A DNA stretch of 64,000 nt from CAVSWN01 sp963770995 (GTDB lineage Bacteria > Acidobacteriota > Vicinamibacteria > Vicinamibacterales > CAVVIG01), in the NCBI GenBank assembly GCA_963770995.1, contig CAVYRS010000001.1:930001-994000 (forward strand), in the 5' to 3' direction. The position numbers and the translations under genes were made by a program. Shown here piece after piece: positions 36,579 through 45,507 of this stretch. How positions within the stretch are numbered: position 1 is the stretch's first letter; the number at the start of each line of letters is the position of its first letter. The notes beneath the pieces were generated by a model. That model was not told the DNA's origin, did not search any database, and saw only the letters and a program-made list of their open reading frames with translations.

Positions 36579-36971
36579 TCAGGTCTGAACCATCCAGTTG
36601 ATCCCGAACCGATCCCGCAGCTGGCCGAATCGCGTCGCGAAGAACGTTTCCTGCATCGCCATGAAGACCTCGCCACCTTCGGAGAGCGCGGCAAACACGC
36701 GCTCCGCCTCGGCATCGCTCTCGACGGCCAGCGACAAGTAGGCGCTTCGCATCGGTTGCGCGCCCGGGATATCCGCGCCCATGAGCTCGGTTCCGCCGAT
36801 GGAAATACGCGCATGCAGGACGGCGTCCTTCCACTCGGGTTTGACCTGGCTCTGGTCAGGCGCCTGTCCGTGCGTCATCATCATGCCGATCGTTCCGCCG
36901 AGGTGCGTTTCGTAGAATCGGAAGGCCTCCGCGCATGTGCCGGCGAAATTGACGTAAGTGGTCATCTTCAT
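36579..36971 (-). CDS. VOC-family (PhnB/glyoxalase-like) protein
   Basis: A 130-aa protein starting at ATG 36971 behind AGAGG. The sequence MKMTTYVNFAGTCAEAFRFY, then ETHLGGTIGMMMTHG, VLHARISIGGTELMGADIP and RFGQLRDRFGINWMVQT is typical of the PhnB-like VOC subfamily with two beta-alpha-beta-beta-beta units. Catalytic activity is usually unproven in this subgroup. Divergent from the dienelactone hydrolase gene. Confidence 0.9.
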   Translation of the reverse strand: MKMTTYVNFAGTCAEAFRFYETHLGGTIGMMMTHGQAPDQSQVKPEWKDAVLHARISIGGTELMGADIPGAQPMRSAYLSLAVESDAEAERVFAALSEGGEVFMAMQETFFATRFGQLRDRFGINWMVQT

Positions 36972-37053
36972 CAACGTTCCTCTCTCAATTGACAATATTA
37001 TGGTGTCGACGCGTCTCAGGTTGAGGTGGATAGGGCGTCGATGAGGAGCGAAT

Positions 37054-37917
37054 ATGTGCGACCAGGATCATTTTGATGACGATCGACACGAGTTCGAAAC
37101 CCTTGGACTGGTGACACGGCGGCAGTTCGGTGTCCTGCTGGGCGCGGGCGTGGCGATGATGCTGCCGCAGGTGGTGAACGCGGTCACGGTCACGGACAGG
37201 GACGTCACCGTGACGACGCCGGACGGCACGTGCGACGCCTACTTCGTCCACCCGGCGAGCGGCACGGCGCCAGGCGTGCTGCTGTGGCCGGACATCTTCG
37301 GCCTGCGGCCGTCGATGCGCCAGATGGGCAAACGGCTCGCCGAATCGGGTTACTCCGTGCTCGTCGTGAATCCGTTCTATCGCGTCAAGAAAGCGCCCAC
37401 CGCCGACCAGGGCGCCGCGACGCCGATCCCGCAGCTGATGCCGCTCGCGCAGGCGCTCAACGAGACGACGCACATGACCGATGCGAAGGCGTTCATCGGC
37501 TGGCTGGACCAGCAGGCGTCGGTGGCCAAGAACCGGAAGGTCGGAACGCAGGGGTACTGCATGGGCGGCCCGATTGCGTTTCGCACGGCGGCGGCGATGC
37601 CCGACCGTGTCGGCGCGGTCGCCTCGTTCCATGGCGGCGGACTCGTCACGACGAATCCGAACAGTCCGCACCTGCAGGCCGCGAAGACCAAGGCGCAGCT
37701 CCTCGTCGCGATCGCCGCGAACGACGACGCGCGGGCGCCCAACGACAAGACCGTGTTGAAGGAGACCTTCGAAAAGGCAAACCTGCCGGCGGAAATCGAG
37801 GTGTACACCGGCGCCGCGCACGGCTGGTGCCCGCCGGATTCGGCGGTCTACAACGAGCCGCAGGCCGAAAAGGCCTGGAGCCGTCTGCTCGCGCTGTACG
37901 GCAAGGCGCTGGCCTGA
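37054..37917 (+). CDS. dienelactone hydrolase-family protein with Tat-like signal
   Basis: A 287-aa alpha/beta hydrolase. The N-terminus TRRQFGVLLGAGVAMMLPQ is a Tat-type export signal. The DLH domain has VLLWPDIFGLRPSMRQMGKR, the nucleophile elbow GYCMGG (Cys169), the acid in AIAANDDARAP (Asp224/225) and the His in GAAHGWCPP (His256). That Cys-Asp-His triad is the DLH family signature. ATG 37054 follows GAGGAG. Likely hydrolyses a lactone or ester in the periplasm; substrate unknown. Confidence 0.9.
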   Translation: MCDQDHFDDDRHEFETLGLVTRRQFGVLLGAGVAMMLPQVVNAVTVTDRDVTVTTPDGTCDAYFVHPASGTAPGVLLWPDIFGLRPSMRQMGKRLAESGYSVLVVNPFYRVKKAPTADQGAATPIPQLMPLAQALNETTHMTDAKAFIGWLDQQASVAKNRKVGTQGYCMGGPIAFRTAAAMPDRVGAVASFHGGGLVTTNPNSPHLQAAKTKAQLLVAIAANDDARAPNDKTVLKETFEKANLPAEIEVYTGAAHGWCPPDSAVYNEPQAEKAWSRLLALYGKALA

Positions 37918-37930
37918 TCGACCGCGCGGT

Positions 37931-40190
37931 TCACTTCGGTCCGGGCGGCAGATGCTCGAGGAAATACCGGGCGATCAACTGGTAGACGTGTGTCGTCGTT
38001 CCGGGCCCTTCGGCGATCGCGTGCGTTCGATTGGGGTACACCATGAGATCGAACGGTTTGCCGAGCTCGACCAGCCGGTTGACCAGCCGCTCAGTGCCCT
38101 GATAGTGAACGTTGTCGTCGCCTGACCCATGGACGACCAGCAATTTGCCTTTCAGGCCGTCCGCGAAGTTGATCGGCGACCCGATCCGGTACCCTTCCGC
38201 GTTGTCACGCGGCAGACCCATGTAGCGCTCCTGATAGATGGTGTCGTAGAGCCGCTGATCGGGCACCGGCGCGACCGAAACGCCGACTTTGTACACATCA
38301 GGAAAGCGGAACATCGCGTTGAGCGTGTTCGATCCGCCGCCGCTCCAACCCCAGATGCCGAGGCGATCGGTGTCGACGAACGCGAACTTTTCTGCGATGG
38401 CGCGTATCGCGGCGGCCTGGTCCTTCGACGACAGGTCGCCCACCGTCCCGTAGACGATCTTCCGCCACGCCGCGCCGCGCGGCGCCGGCGTCCCCCGGTT
38501 GTCGACACACACCACGACGTAGCCCGCCTCCGCGAGCGCACGATGGAACAGGATGTTGACGCCTCCCCACCGATCGGTGACCATCTGCCCCGCCGGCTCA
38601 CCGTACACGAACACGATCACCGGATACTTGCGTGACCGATCGAATGCGGACGGCTTCAGCATCCAACCGTCGAGGACGACGCCTCCACCGATGTCGACCT
38701 TGAGGAACTCCGCCGGCGGCTTGACGACGTCCGTCAGCTTCGCTCGAAGCGGCGACGGGTCGGTCAGCTGGCGGAGCGATCGATGCGACGGCAGTTCCAC
38801 CACGTCGGTGGAAGGCGGCCGGTCGATCTGAGACCACGTGTGAAATGCCAGCCGCGCGCCGGGCGCCGCGTCGTAGGTGTGCGTCCCCGGCTGATCGCCG
38901 GGCGTCACGCGCTCGGGCGATCCGGATCCGTCGAGCTTCGATCGATAGAGGTACCGCTGTGTCGGATTGTCCGGTGACGCCCTGAAATAGAGCCAGCCCT
39001 GCGCCTCGTCCACGCCGACGATATCCGTGATGTCCGACTCGACATGGGTGATGAGCGTCGCGGCGGAGTCTCGAGACACCCGATACACGTGCCGCCAGCC
39101 GTCGCGCTCGCTGACCCAGAGGAACGCGCGGCCCTTGTCGATCCAGCGGACCTGGTCGACCACCTCGACCCATGTGGACGAGGTGTCGCGAAACGCGCGC
39201 GTCACCGATCCGCTCGCGGCATCCGCGAGGAGATAATCGTTCTGGTTCTGCAGCCGGTTCAGCTGCTGGATCGCCAGCGTCCGCGGCATCGAGCCAGTCG
39301 AGCCGCGCGAGGTAGTGCTCGCGCGGATCGCCGGGCGCCTTCATCCACGTCGTCTTGCCCCCGTCCGCGCCGACGACGCCGATTCGCGCGGCGGAGTTGG
39401 TCGTCCCGACTTTCGGGTACGGGATCCGCGTGACCTTGGGGTACACCCCGGATGTATCGTCGATGAGCGAGAAGATGCCGACGCCGGTCGAATCGAACTG
39501 CCAGTACGCGATCCGGCGGCCGTCCGGGCTCCAGCGGAAGCCATCCCGCAGGTCGAGTTCTTCTTCGTACACCCAGTCCGACGTACCGTTGATCGTCGTC
39601 TCGGATCCATCCTGCGTGAGCGCGATCGTCGCCCCGTCGCTCAGGCGTTCGACGTAGATGTTGTTCGCGCGCACGTAGGCGACGCGCGTCCCGTCGGGCG
39701 AGAACTTGGCGAACATCAGCGACGATTCGGGTGCCTTGCCGCCGATTTTCTTCAGCGCGCCGCTGGCAACGTCGAGCACCCAGTAGTCGCCGCGGGTGTT
39801 GACGCGCCACACTTTTCGGGTGTTGGTGAAGAGGAGGAGCTGTCGGCCGTCGTTCGACCATGCGTATTCGTCGATGTCGACTGCCGACGGCAGACGCGCC
39901 GCCGGCACGAGGACGGTTCGCGCGCCAGTTGCGGCATCGTAGCGAGCGATCTCGGATCCTGCCGCCGAACCGGCGGCTTTCTCGAGGATGCTGTACGCGG
40001 TGCCGTCCGGCAGCCACATGGCCGGTCCGAATCGCGGCGGATCGTAGGCGCGATCCGTGAAGATGCGATCGAGTTGTGCTCTGAGCGCGCGCGCCGGATC
40101 GATTTGCCCGCGAGCCGCGCCCGCGGCCGCGATCACGAGGATGGCAATCAGGGCCCGCGGGTTGCGCCTTCTGGTCATCGTGATGCTCAT
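37931..40190 (-). CDS. S9 family dipeptidyl-peptidase IV-like exopeptidase (frame break near 39290)
   Basis: A secreted peptidase of about 750 residues. The signal segment is RALIAILVIAAAGAARGQ. An N-terminal beta-propeller region (DYWVLDVASGALKKIGG, MFAKFSPDGTRVAYVRANNI, NGTSDWVYEEELDLRDGFRW) has the Glu-Glu pair of the DPP IV subgroup (YEEEL). A frame change near 39290 separates LARLDW from MPRTLAIQQLNRL. The catalytic domain carries Ser in GIWGWSGGGSNTLNA, Asp in LVVHGSGDDNVHY and His in YPNRTHAIAEG. Cleaves X-Pro or X-Ala dipeptides from peptides by family precedent. Confidence 0.88.
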
Positions 40191-40344
40191 GCTGGCTGGT
40201 AGCCCCTTCGGATGTCGGAACGGCGGTCGAACGCGCGGATTATATGAGGCGCGCGAAACGGCGCCCGAGACAGACGGCACCGTTCCCGAACTCCTGTCCG
40301 ACCGAGGTCGCCGTTCGCGCGAGCGCGAAGAAGGACCAGGGCCG

Positions 40345-41438
40345 TCAACGGCTCGCGTCGATCACGAGACGCGCGATGCGCTCGCGGTGGAACGTCGCGT
40401 CGCCGAGCGTGGTCTCAGAGGCTTTCGCCCGGCGGTAGTACAGGTGCAGATCGTTCTCCCACGTGAAGCCCATGCCGCCGTGCACCTGGATCCCGCGGTT
40501 GCCGACGACGCGGCAGGCGTCGCTCGCGTACATCTTGGCGATCGACACCGCCTCGGCCGCGTCGGGCGCCCGCTCCTGCAGCGCCCACGCGGCGTAGTAC
40601 GCCGCCGAGCGCGCGCTTTCGGTTTCCAGATACATGTCCGCGCACTGGTGCTGCACCGCCTGGAACATCGCCGATCGGCTTGCCGAACTGCTTGCGCGTC
40701 TTCGCGTAGTCCACGGTGATGTCGAGCGTGCGCTGCATGCCGCCGACCATGTCGGCGACGAGCGCCGCGGTCGCGACCTGCAGCCCGCGCGAGCTGCCCG
40801 GCGCCATGCTCCAGCGTCTCCGCCGGCACGTTCTGCAAAGGTGACGGCGTACAGCTGGCGCGTGAGGTCCATCCCGGCCATCGGCGCGATGCGCACGCCC
40901 GGCGCTTTCGCATCGACAACGTAGCACGCCGTCGCGCGCGACGACGACGATCGAGTCGGCGCACCGCCGCGTCGGGCACGAACAGCTTCTCGCCGGTCAC
41001 GCGTCCGCCGGCTGGCGCTCATCTCGACATCCGCCGGATCCCAGCTCGCGCTCGATTCGAGCATCGCCAGCGTCGCCCGCGCCTCGCCGCGACAGATCGG
41101 CGCCAGATACGTCTGCTTCTGCTCGGCGCTGCGCGCACGCATCGAGCACGGCGCCGGCCAGCGCCACGGTCGAGAAGAACGGGCCGGGCAGCAGCGCGCG
41201 GCCCGCCTCTTCCATCAGCAGCACGAGCTCGACCACACCCAGCCCGACGCCGCCGTACGCCTCGTCGAAAATGATTCCGGTGTAGCCCTGCGCCGCGAGC
41301 TTGGACCAGAGCGCCGCATCGTCGGCCGTGTCGGTCTCCATCAGGCGCCGCACGCGGCGCCATCGGACACTCGCCGGCAAAGAACTCGCGCGCGCTGTCG
41401 CGGAGGATGATCTGGCTCTCGCTCAATCCGAACTGCAT
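40345..41438 (-). CDS. acyl-CoA dehydrogenase, second of pair (several frame breaks)
   Basis: Start MQFGLSESQIILRDSAREFF at 41438, then DEAYGGVGLGVVELVLLMEE and GRALLPGPFFSTVALA in one frame. AICRGEARATLAMLESSASW occurs next, and SVRLAVETLEHG/LQVATAALVADMVGG pieces in a third frame. The end GIQVHGGMGFTWENDLHLYY then RRAKASETTLGDATFHRERI is intact. All ACAD blocks are present in order across at least three frames in about 364 codons. It likely forms a heteromer with the gene 7 bp upstream. The multiple shifts fit local sequence errors more than slow decay. Confidence 0.78.
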
Positions 41439-41445
41439 GAATCCC

Positions 41446-42638
41446 TCAGTAGCTCCGCGGCAGCCCGAGCACGAAGTGGCCGATGATGTTGCGCTGGATT
41501 TCCGACGTGCCGGCCTCGATCGTGTTGCCGCGCGCGCGCAGGTAGCCGTAGGACCACGCGCCGTGATCGATCGCGCGCAGGTCGCCGGCCTGCGAGCTGG
41601 CCGTAGGCGCCGAGCAGTTCCTGCGCGATCTGCTGCAGGCGCTGGTTCAGCTCGCTCCAGAAAATCTTCTGAATCGATCCCTCGGGTCCGGGCACGCCGG
41701 TGGCGCTGATGCGGCTGAACGCGCGCATCTGGTTCGCGCGCATGATCTCGACTTCGGCGTAGCACTGCGCGAGCTTCTGGCGGATGACGGGATCCTCGGC
41801 GGCCGGACGGCCGTTGCGCTGCGACCGTCGCGCGACAGCGCGATCAGCCGATCCATGTTGCGCTTGTAGGTGATCTGCAGGCCGGCGCCGAACGTGCCGC
41901 GCTCGTGCATCAGCGTGCCGATGGCGACGTCCCATCCGTGGTTCACCTTGCCGACGACGTTCTCGACCGGCACGCGCACGTCGCGAAAGAAGATCTCGTT
42001 GAACTCCGTCTCGCCGGTCATCTGCCGCAGCGGCCGCACCTCGACGCCAGGCGTCTTCATGTCCACGAGCAGCACGGTGAGCCCCTTGTGCTTCGGCGCG
42101 CCTGGATCGGTGCGCACCACCAGCTCGCACCAGTCGGCGGCCCAGCCGTAGCTGGTCCACACCTTCTGCCCGTTGACGACGTAGTGGTCGCCGTCGAGCT
42201 GCGCCTCGGTCTGCAGGCCGGCGAGATCGGACCCGGCGTTGGGCTCCGAGAATCCCTGACACCAGATTTCCTCGGCGCTCAGGATCTTCCGCAGGTAGCG
42301 CGCCTTCTGCGCGTCGGTGCCGAACGCGATGATCGTCGGGCCGACCAGGCCCGAGACCGAGCACGTTGGCCATCGGCGGCGCGCCCGCCAGCGCCATCTC
42401 CTGCCAGAAGATCACCTGCTGCATCAGGCTCGCGCCGCGGCCGCCGTACTCGCGTGGGCCACGAAATGCCGGCCCAGCCGCCGTCATACAGCGTGCGCTG
42501 CCACTGCTTGAGAAACGCGAAATGCGCGTCGATCGACTCGTCGCGGCGGTGCTCCCAGTTCTTCGGGACGTGCACGGCGAGCCAGGCGCGCAGCTCGTCG
42601 CGGAACAGGAGTTCCTCGGACGTGAGATTCAGGTCCAT
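41446..42638 (-). CDS. acyl-CoA dehydrogenase, first of pair (several frame breaks)
   Basis: About 397 codons. The N-terminus MDLNLTSEELLFRDELRAWL (start 42638) ends YDGGWAGISWP. The body in other frames has GASLMQQVIFWQEMALAGAP, the substrate-loop region and WTSYGWAADWCELVVRTDPG, then GVEVRPLRQMTGETEFNEIF and VGKVNHGWDVAIGTLMHERG. It ends NTIEAGTSEIQRNIIGHFVL then GLPRSY and a TGA at 41446. Domain order is standard for FadE-type enzymes of two-component fatty-acid or steroid-side-chain oxidation. Paired with the gene downstream at 7-bp spacing. Confidence 0.8.
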
Positions 42639-42889
42639 CAGGCACTACTTCGTCTGGACGCGCGCCTTCAGATCTTCGGTCCAGCGCCACTCTGCGCGCC
42701 GCGCGGATTCTACATTGAGACAAGGCGTTCGCTCGGCTCACATCGGAAAAAGGCTATCTGGAGTTGGCGCCCGACCAGAACGGTCGCCTCGGAGGACTCT
42801 CGATTTCAACGCAAATGGCGGTCGTCCGGTCCCGTAGAACTCCCGGTTGTGCTGAAGTGCCGAGCGGGCAAGGTCGACGCGCGTCAGCT

Positions 42890-43128
42890 TCTCGACGGCT
42901 TGTTTTCGCGCCGCCTGAGGATGTCCTGATTGAAGCGATCGATCGTCGCGCGGAGAGATCCCGCACGAGGACCACGTCGCGTTCGGAGACGCGGCCGAGC
43001 GTTCCGTTTGCCCCGAATGTTTCGGCGTTGTGCGCGTGAATGCTGTCCCACCCGAGCGCGCGCTCGAGATGAGTCGCGAATGTCTGTTGAACGAGGCGGT
43101 CTTCGCTGTTGACGGCGGTCAGCGCCAT
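42890..43128 (-). pseudogene. hsdR: type I restriction enzyme HsdR, N-terminal remnant
   Basis: Opens MALTAVNSEDRLVQQTFATH then LERALGWDSIHAHNAETFG and LGRVSERDVVLVRDL, which is the HsdR N-terminus. A frame change near 42960 restores LRATIDRFNQDIL, after which similarity ends and stops appear. The nuclease and helicase domains are missing, and no hsdM or hsdS is near. A clear relic of a restriction system. Confidence 0.75.
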
Positions 43129-43152
43129 GCGGGTCGGGCGAGGCTGGCCCGA

Positions 43153-43335
43153 CTACTCGTCGTCGTCCTGCTCCTGGGAAACCCGCTCCTCGGTCAGCTT
43201 ACCGTCGCGCACGACGACGACCGCAGTGCCCGTCTGGCGGGCGATATCCCGTGCGCGGCGGGCAGCACGCAACAGCGCCTTTGGCGCCGCCTGCATGTCG
43301 GCATCCGGTAGCTGCGAAACGAGCGGTTCACTCAC
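43153..43335 (-). CDS. small partner protein of zeta-like toxin (antitoxin-like)
   Basis: A 60-aa protein: MSEPLVSQLPDADMQAAPKA then LLRAARRARDIARQTGTAVV and VVRDGKLTEERV. This short helical R-R-A-R-x-x-A...G-T-x-x-V-V-x-R-x-G-K layout is usual in the small gene that follows zeta-type/COG4185 kinases. Its ATG overlaps the toxin-fragment stop (ATGA). Probably an orphan, since its partner is truncated; function as an antitoxin is inferred from context only. Confidence 0.6.
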   Translation of the reverse strand: MSEPLVSQLPDADMQAAPKALLRAARRARDIARQTGTAVVVVRDGKLTEERVSQEQDDDE

Positions 43336-43598
43336 GAGAGACGACCTTCTTCCAGAAGCACGGGTTTCACGCCACTATTGTCGAACCGCTGCCAGTAGTC
43401 CACACGGTGGCGGTAGACATCCCTGAAGTTTCGCAGTCCTGCGGCGAATCGCCGACGTATCGTTTCCACCGGAACGTCATGGCCACCCTGGCGCACTCTC
43501 ATCGCAACTCTGGCGATCGCGTCTTCCGGGGTTGCAAGCGAAAGATACAGCAGCTTGACGGTATAACCGTTCGCCCGCCACGTGGCGATCATACGCAC
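43332..43598 (-). pseudogene. zeta-toxin-like kinase, C-terminal half only
   Basis: Reads RMIATWRANGYTVKLLYLSL, then ATPEDAIARVAMRVRQGGHD, VPVETIRRRFAAGLRNF and NSGVKPVLLEEG. These are the C-terminal blocks of COG4185 predicted P-loop kinases (zeta-toxin family). The Walker A part, normally some 90 residues upstream, has gone; the upstream 70 bp encode nothing similar. The adjacent small gene remains intact. Confidence 0.7.
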
Positions 43599-43678
43599 GT
43601 ATTACCGCGGCGCGGCGGTGGTAGCATGGTGCCGCCGGAACGGCTGAGCCTCCCCACCTTTCCGTTGGAGGTGTGATC

Positions 43679-45136
43679 GTGACGACTCCCTCTCGTATGC
43701 GTGATCTGGTCCCGAACGGAACCTTCCTTTTCTGCATCGTTGTTGTGTTGGCGATCGGATCGGGGATCGTGGATGCGCAGCAGCGCGGCCGAGGCGCCCA
43801 GCGCCCCGCCACGCCGCCGGCAGCCGCGCCTGCACCCACCCCGCAGGTATCGCCGGTAGCCATCCGGATTGTGGGCACCGGCCTCGGCGCGAACGGATCC
43901 GAGTTACGTCCCTTCAACGAATCCCCAGGCACGGTCGTGGTCCTTGCGATCCAGGCGCCCCGCGGCAACGGCATCGTCCAGATCGACACGCGCGCGAGCC
44001 AGCTCGACAGCTTTGCGGACGACAAGGGACAGAGCCTGCTCGAGGAAGGGCGCATCGGCTCGTTCCCGAAGATCGCGGAAGACGGAACCGCGGCTCTTGT
44101 CGAAGCCGAGGTGCGCGCCCGCCCGTCGGCAGGCACCGCGGCGGTGACCGTGCAGGGATCCATCGCCATGACGCTGGCCGGCGGATCGAAGCCAACGCGT
44201 GTGGCCAACGTACGGCTGGTGACAGGTCAGACGTTCAAAGTCGGCACGGCGACGATGACGGTCGGAGAGGTTTCGACGGAAGAGGAATCGACGAAGATCA
44301 CGTTCGGATTGACACGCACGGTAATGAATACGGTCCGCGAAGTACGCTTCCTCGATGCGAAGAACGCGCCCATCGAAGCCCGTCGCACCGGCTCCGGCTA
44401 CATGAACGAGAAGGCCGAGATGCAGTACGACGCGAAGACGAAGGACAAGACCGTGACGCTCGAATTCGAGCTCTGGCAGAATCAGCGCACCATCAAAGCG
44501 CCGTTCAACGTTCAGGCCGGGCTCGGTCTCGCGGCTGGCCCACGCGCGTCCAGTTCGACCGAGGCGGCGGCGGGTGCCGGCGGCAACACAGTGAAGACCG
44601 AACCGCCTGCCGCGCGGCCGCCGGCGCCGCCGGGACCGCCGCCAGTCATCGGCGCGAACGACGGCGCCAAGTCAGTAGAAGACGTGGTCAAGCAGATGCA
44701 GTCGGCGGCGAACGCGGGCAAGGGGGCACAGCTTCTCTCGGTGGTCCACCCGACCGACCGTCCGTTGTACGGACAAGCGGTGGCCATGGCGCTGGTGTTC
44801 CTGCCGATGGGCTCGATGGACAACGAGAAGGAAGCAACGCGGATTACGAACGACCTCGACGCGTTCTTCGCCAAACACCAGCTCAAGCCGCCATTTACAC
44901 GAGAGCCGGCGGAGCTCTTCAAAGGTGTCGATCTGCCGGCGTTCGTGTCCGGCGCGATGGTCTTCATGAAAGCCCACGCCAAGAAAGGGGAAAAGGCGGC
45001 AGACAGCCTGCCGGTTCCCTCCGGCCGTCCCGAGAACGTGAAAATCACCGGCGACGAGGCGGTCGCAACGATGAGCGGCAAGGAGATCAAGTTCACGAAG
45101 ATCAGCGGGCGCTGGTTCATCCGACTCGACGAGTAG
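43679..45136 (+). CDS. secreted hypothetical protein with internal Pro/Ala linker
   Basis: A protein of about 485 aa. GTG at 43679 is well placed behind GGAGG (43667-43671); in-frame starts at 43673 and 43697 are alternatives. The signal peptide is TFLFCIVVVLAIGSGIVDAQ. Two domains flank a Pro-rich linker (PPAARPPAPPGPPPVIGAN): a beta-rich N-terminal part (VAIRIVGTGLGANGSELRPF; FKVGTATMTVGEVSTEEEST) and a C-terminal helical part (SVEDVVKQMQSAANAGKGAQ). No named family; similar proteins appear only as hypotheticals to my knowledge. Confidence 0.75.
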   Translation: MTTPSRMRDLVPNGTFLFCIVVVLAIGSGIVDAQQRGRGAQRPATPPAAAPAPTPQVSPVAIRIVGTGLGANGSELRPFNESPGTVVVLAIQAPRGNGIVQIDTRASQLDSFADDKGQSLLEEGRIGSFPKIAEDGTAALVEAEVRARPSAGTAAVTVQGSIAMTLAGGSKPTRVANVRLVTGQTFKVGTATMTVGEVSTEEESTKITFGLTRTVMNTVREVRFLDAKNAPIEARRTGSGYMNEKAEMQYDAKTKDKTVTLEFELWQNQRTIKAPFNVQAGLGLAAGPRASSSTEAAAGAGGNTVKTEPPAARPPAPPGPPPVIGANDGAKSVEDVVKQMQSAANAGKGAQLLSVVHPTDRPLYGQAVAMALVFLPMGSMDNEKEATRITNDLDAFFAKHQLKPPFTREPAELFKGVDLPAFVSGAMVFMKAHAKKGEKAADSLPVPSGRPENVKITGDEAVATMSGKEIKFTKISGRWFIRLDE

Positions 45137-45146
45137 CCGCATCAGC

Positions 45147-45506
45147 GTGAAGCCGCGCGCGAACGAACGGCTCGTCTACTCGACGGATCGCGGCCGCCTG
45201 TGTCCGGGCTGCGGCTGGCCGGCCGACAATTGCCAGTGCAGCAGCAGCCAGACCAACGCCGCGATCCCCTCGCGCGTGGTCGCCAAGCTGCGGATAGAAA
45301 AGAAAGGACGCGCCGGCAAGAGCGTCACCGTCGTCTACGACCTGCCGCGCAATGCCGCGTTCCTGAAGGATCTCTGCCAAGAGCTCAAACGCGCCTGCGG
45401 CACGGGCGGCGCGGTCGTCGATGACACCATCGAAGTGCAAGGCGACCTGCGCGACCGCGTCCGCGAGATCCTGCAGCGCCGCGGGATGGTTGTGAAAGGT
45501 TCGTGA
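45147..45506 (+). CDS. yciH: SUI1/eIF1-like translation factor (YciH family)
   Basis: A 119-aa protein, GTG start at 45147. Residues 8-32 form a short zinc-ribbon-like segment with three cysteines in RLCPGCGWPADNCQC. The SUI1 fold follows: LRIEKKGRAGKSVTVVYDLP, LKDLCQELKRACGTGGAVVD and TIEVQGDLRDRVREILQRRG, the canonical eIF1 blocks. Bacterial homologues (E. coli YciH) are thought to influence start-codon fidelity under stress. It overlaps nothing and ends 1 bp before the convergent permease gene. Confidence 0.93.
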   Translation: MKPRANERLVYSTDRGRLCPGCGWPADNCQCSSSQTNAAIPSRVVAKLRIEKKGRAGKSVTVVYDLPRNAAFLKDLCQELKRACGTGGAVVDDTIEVQGDLRDRVREILQRRGMVVKGS

Positions 45507-45507
45507 A

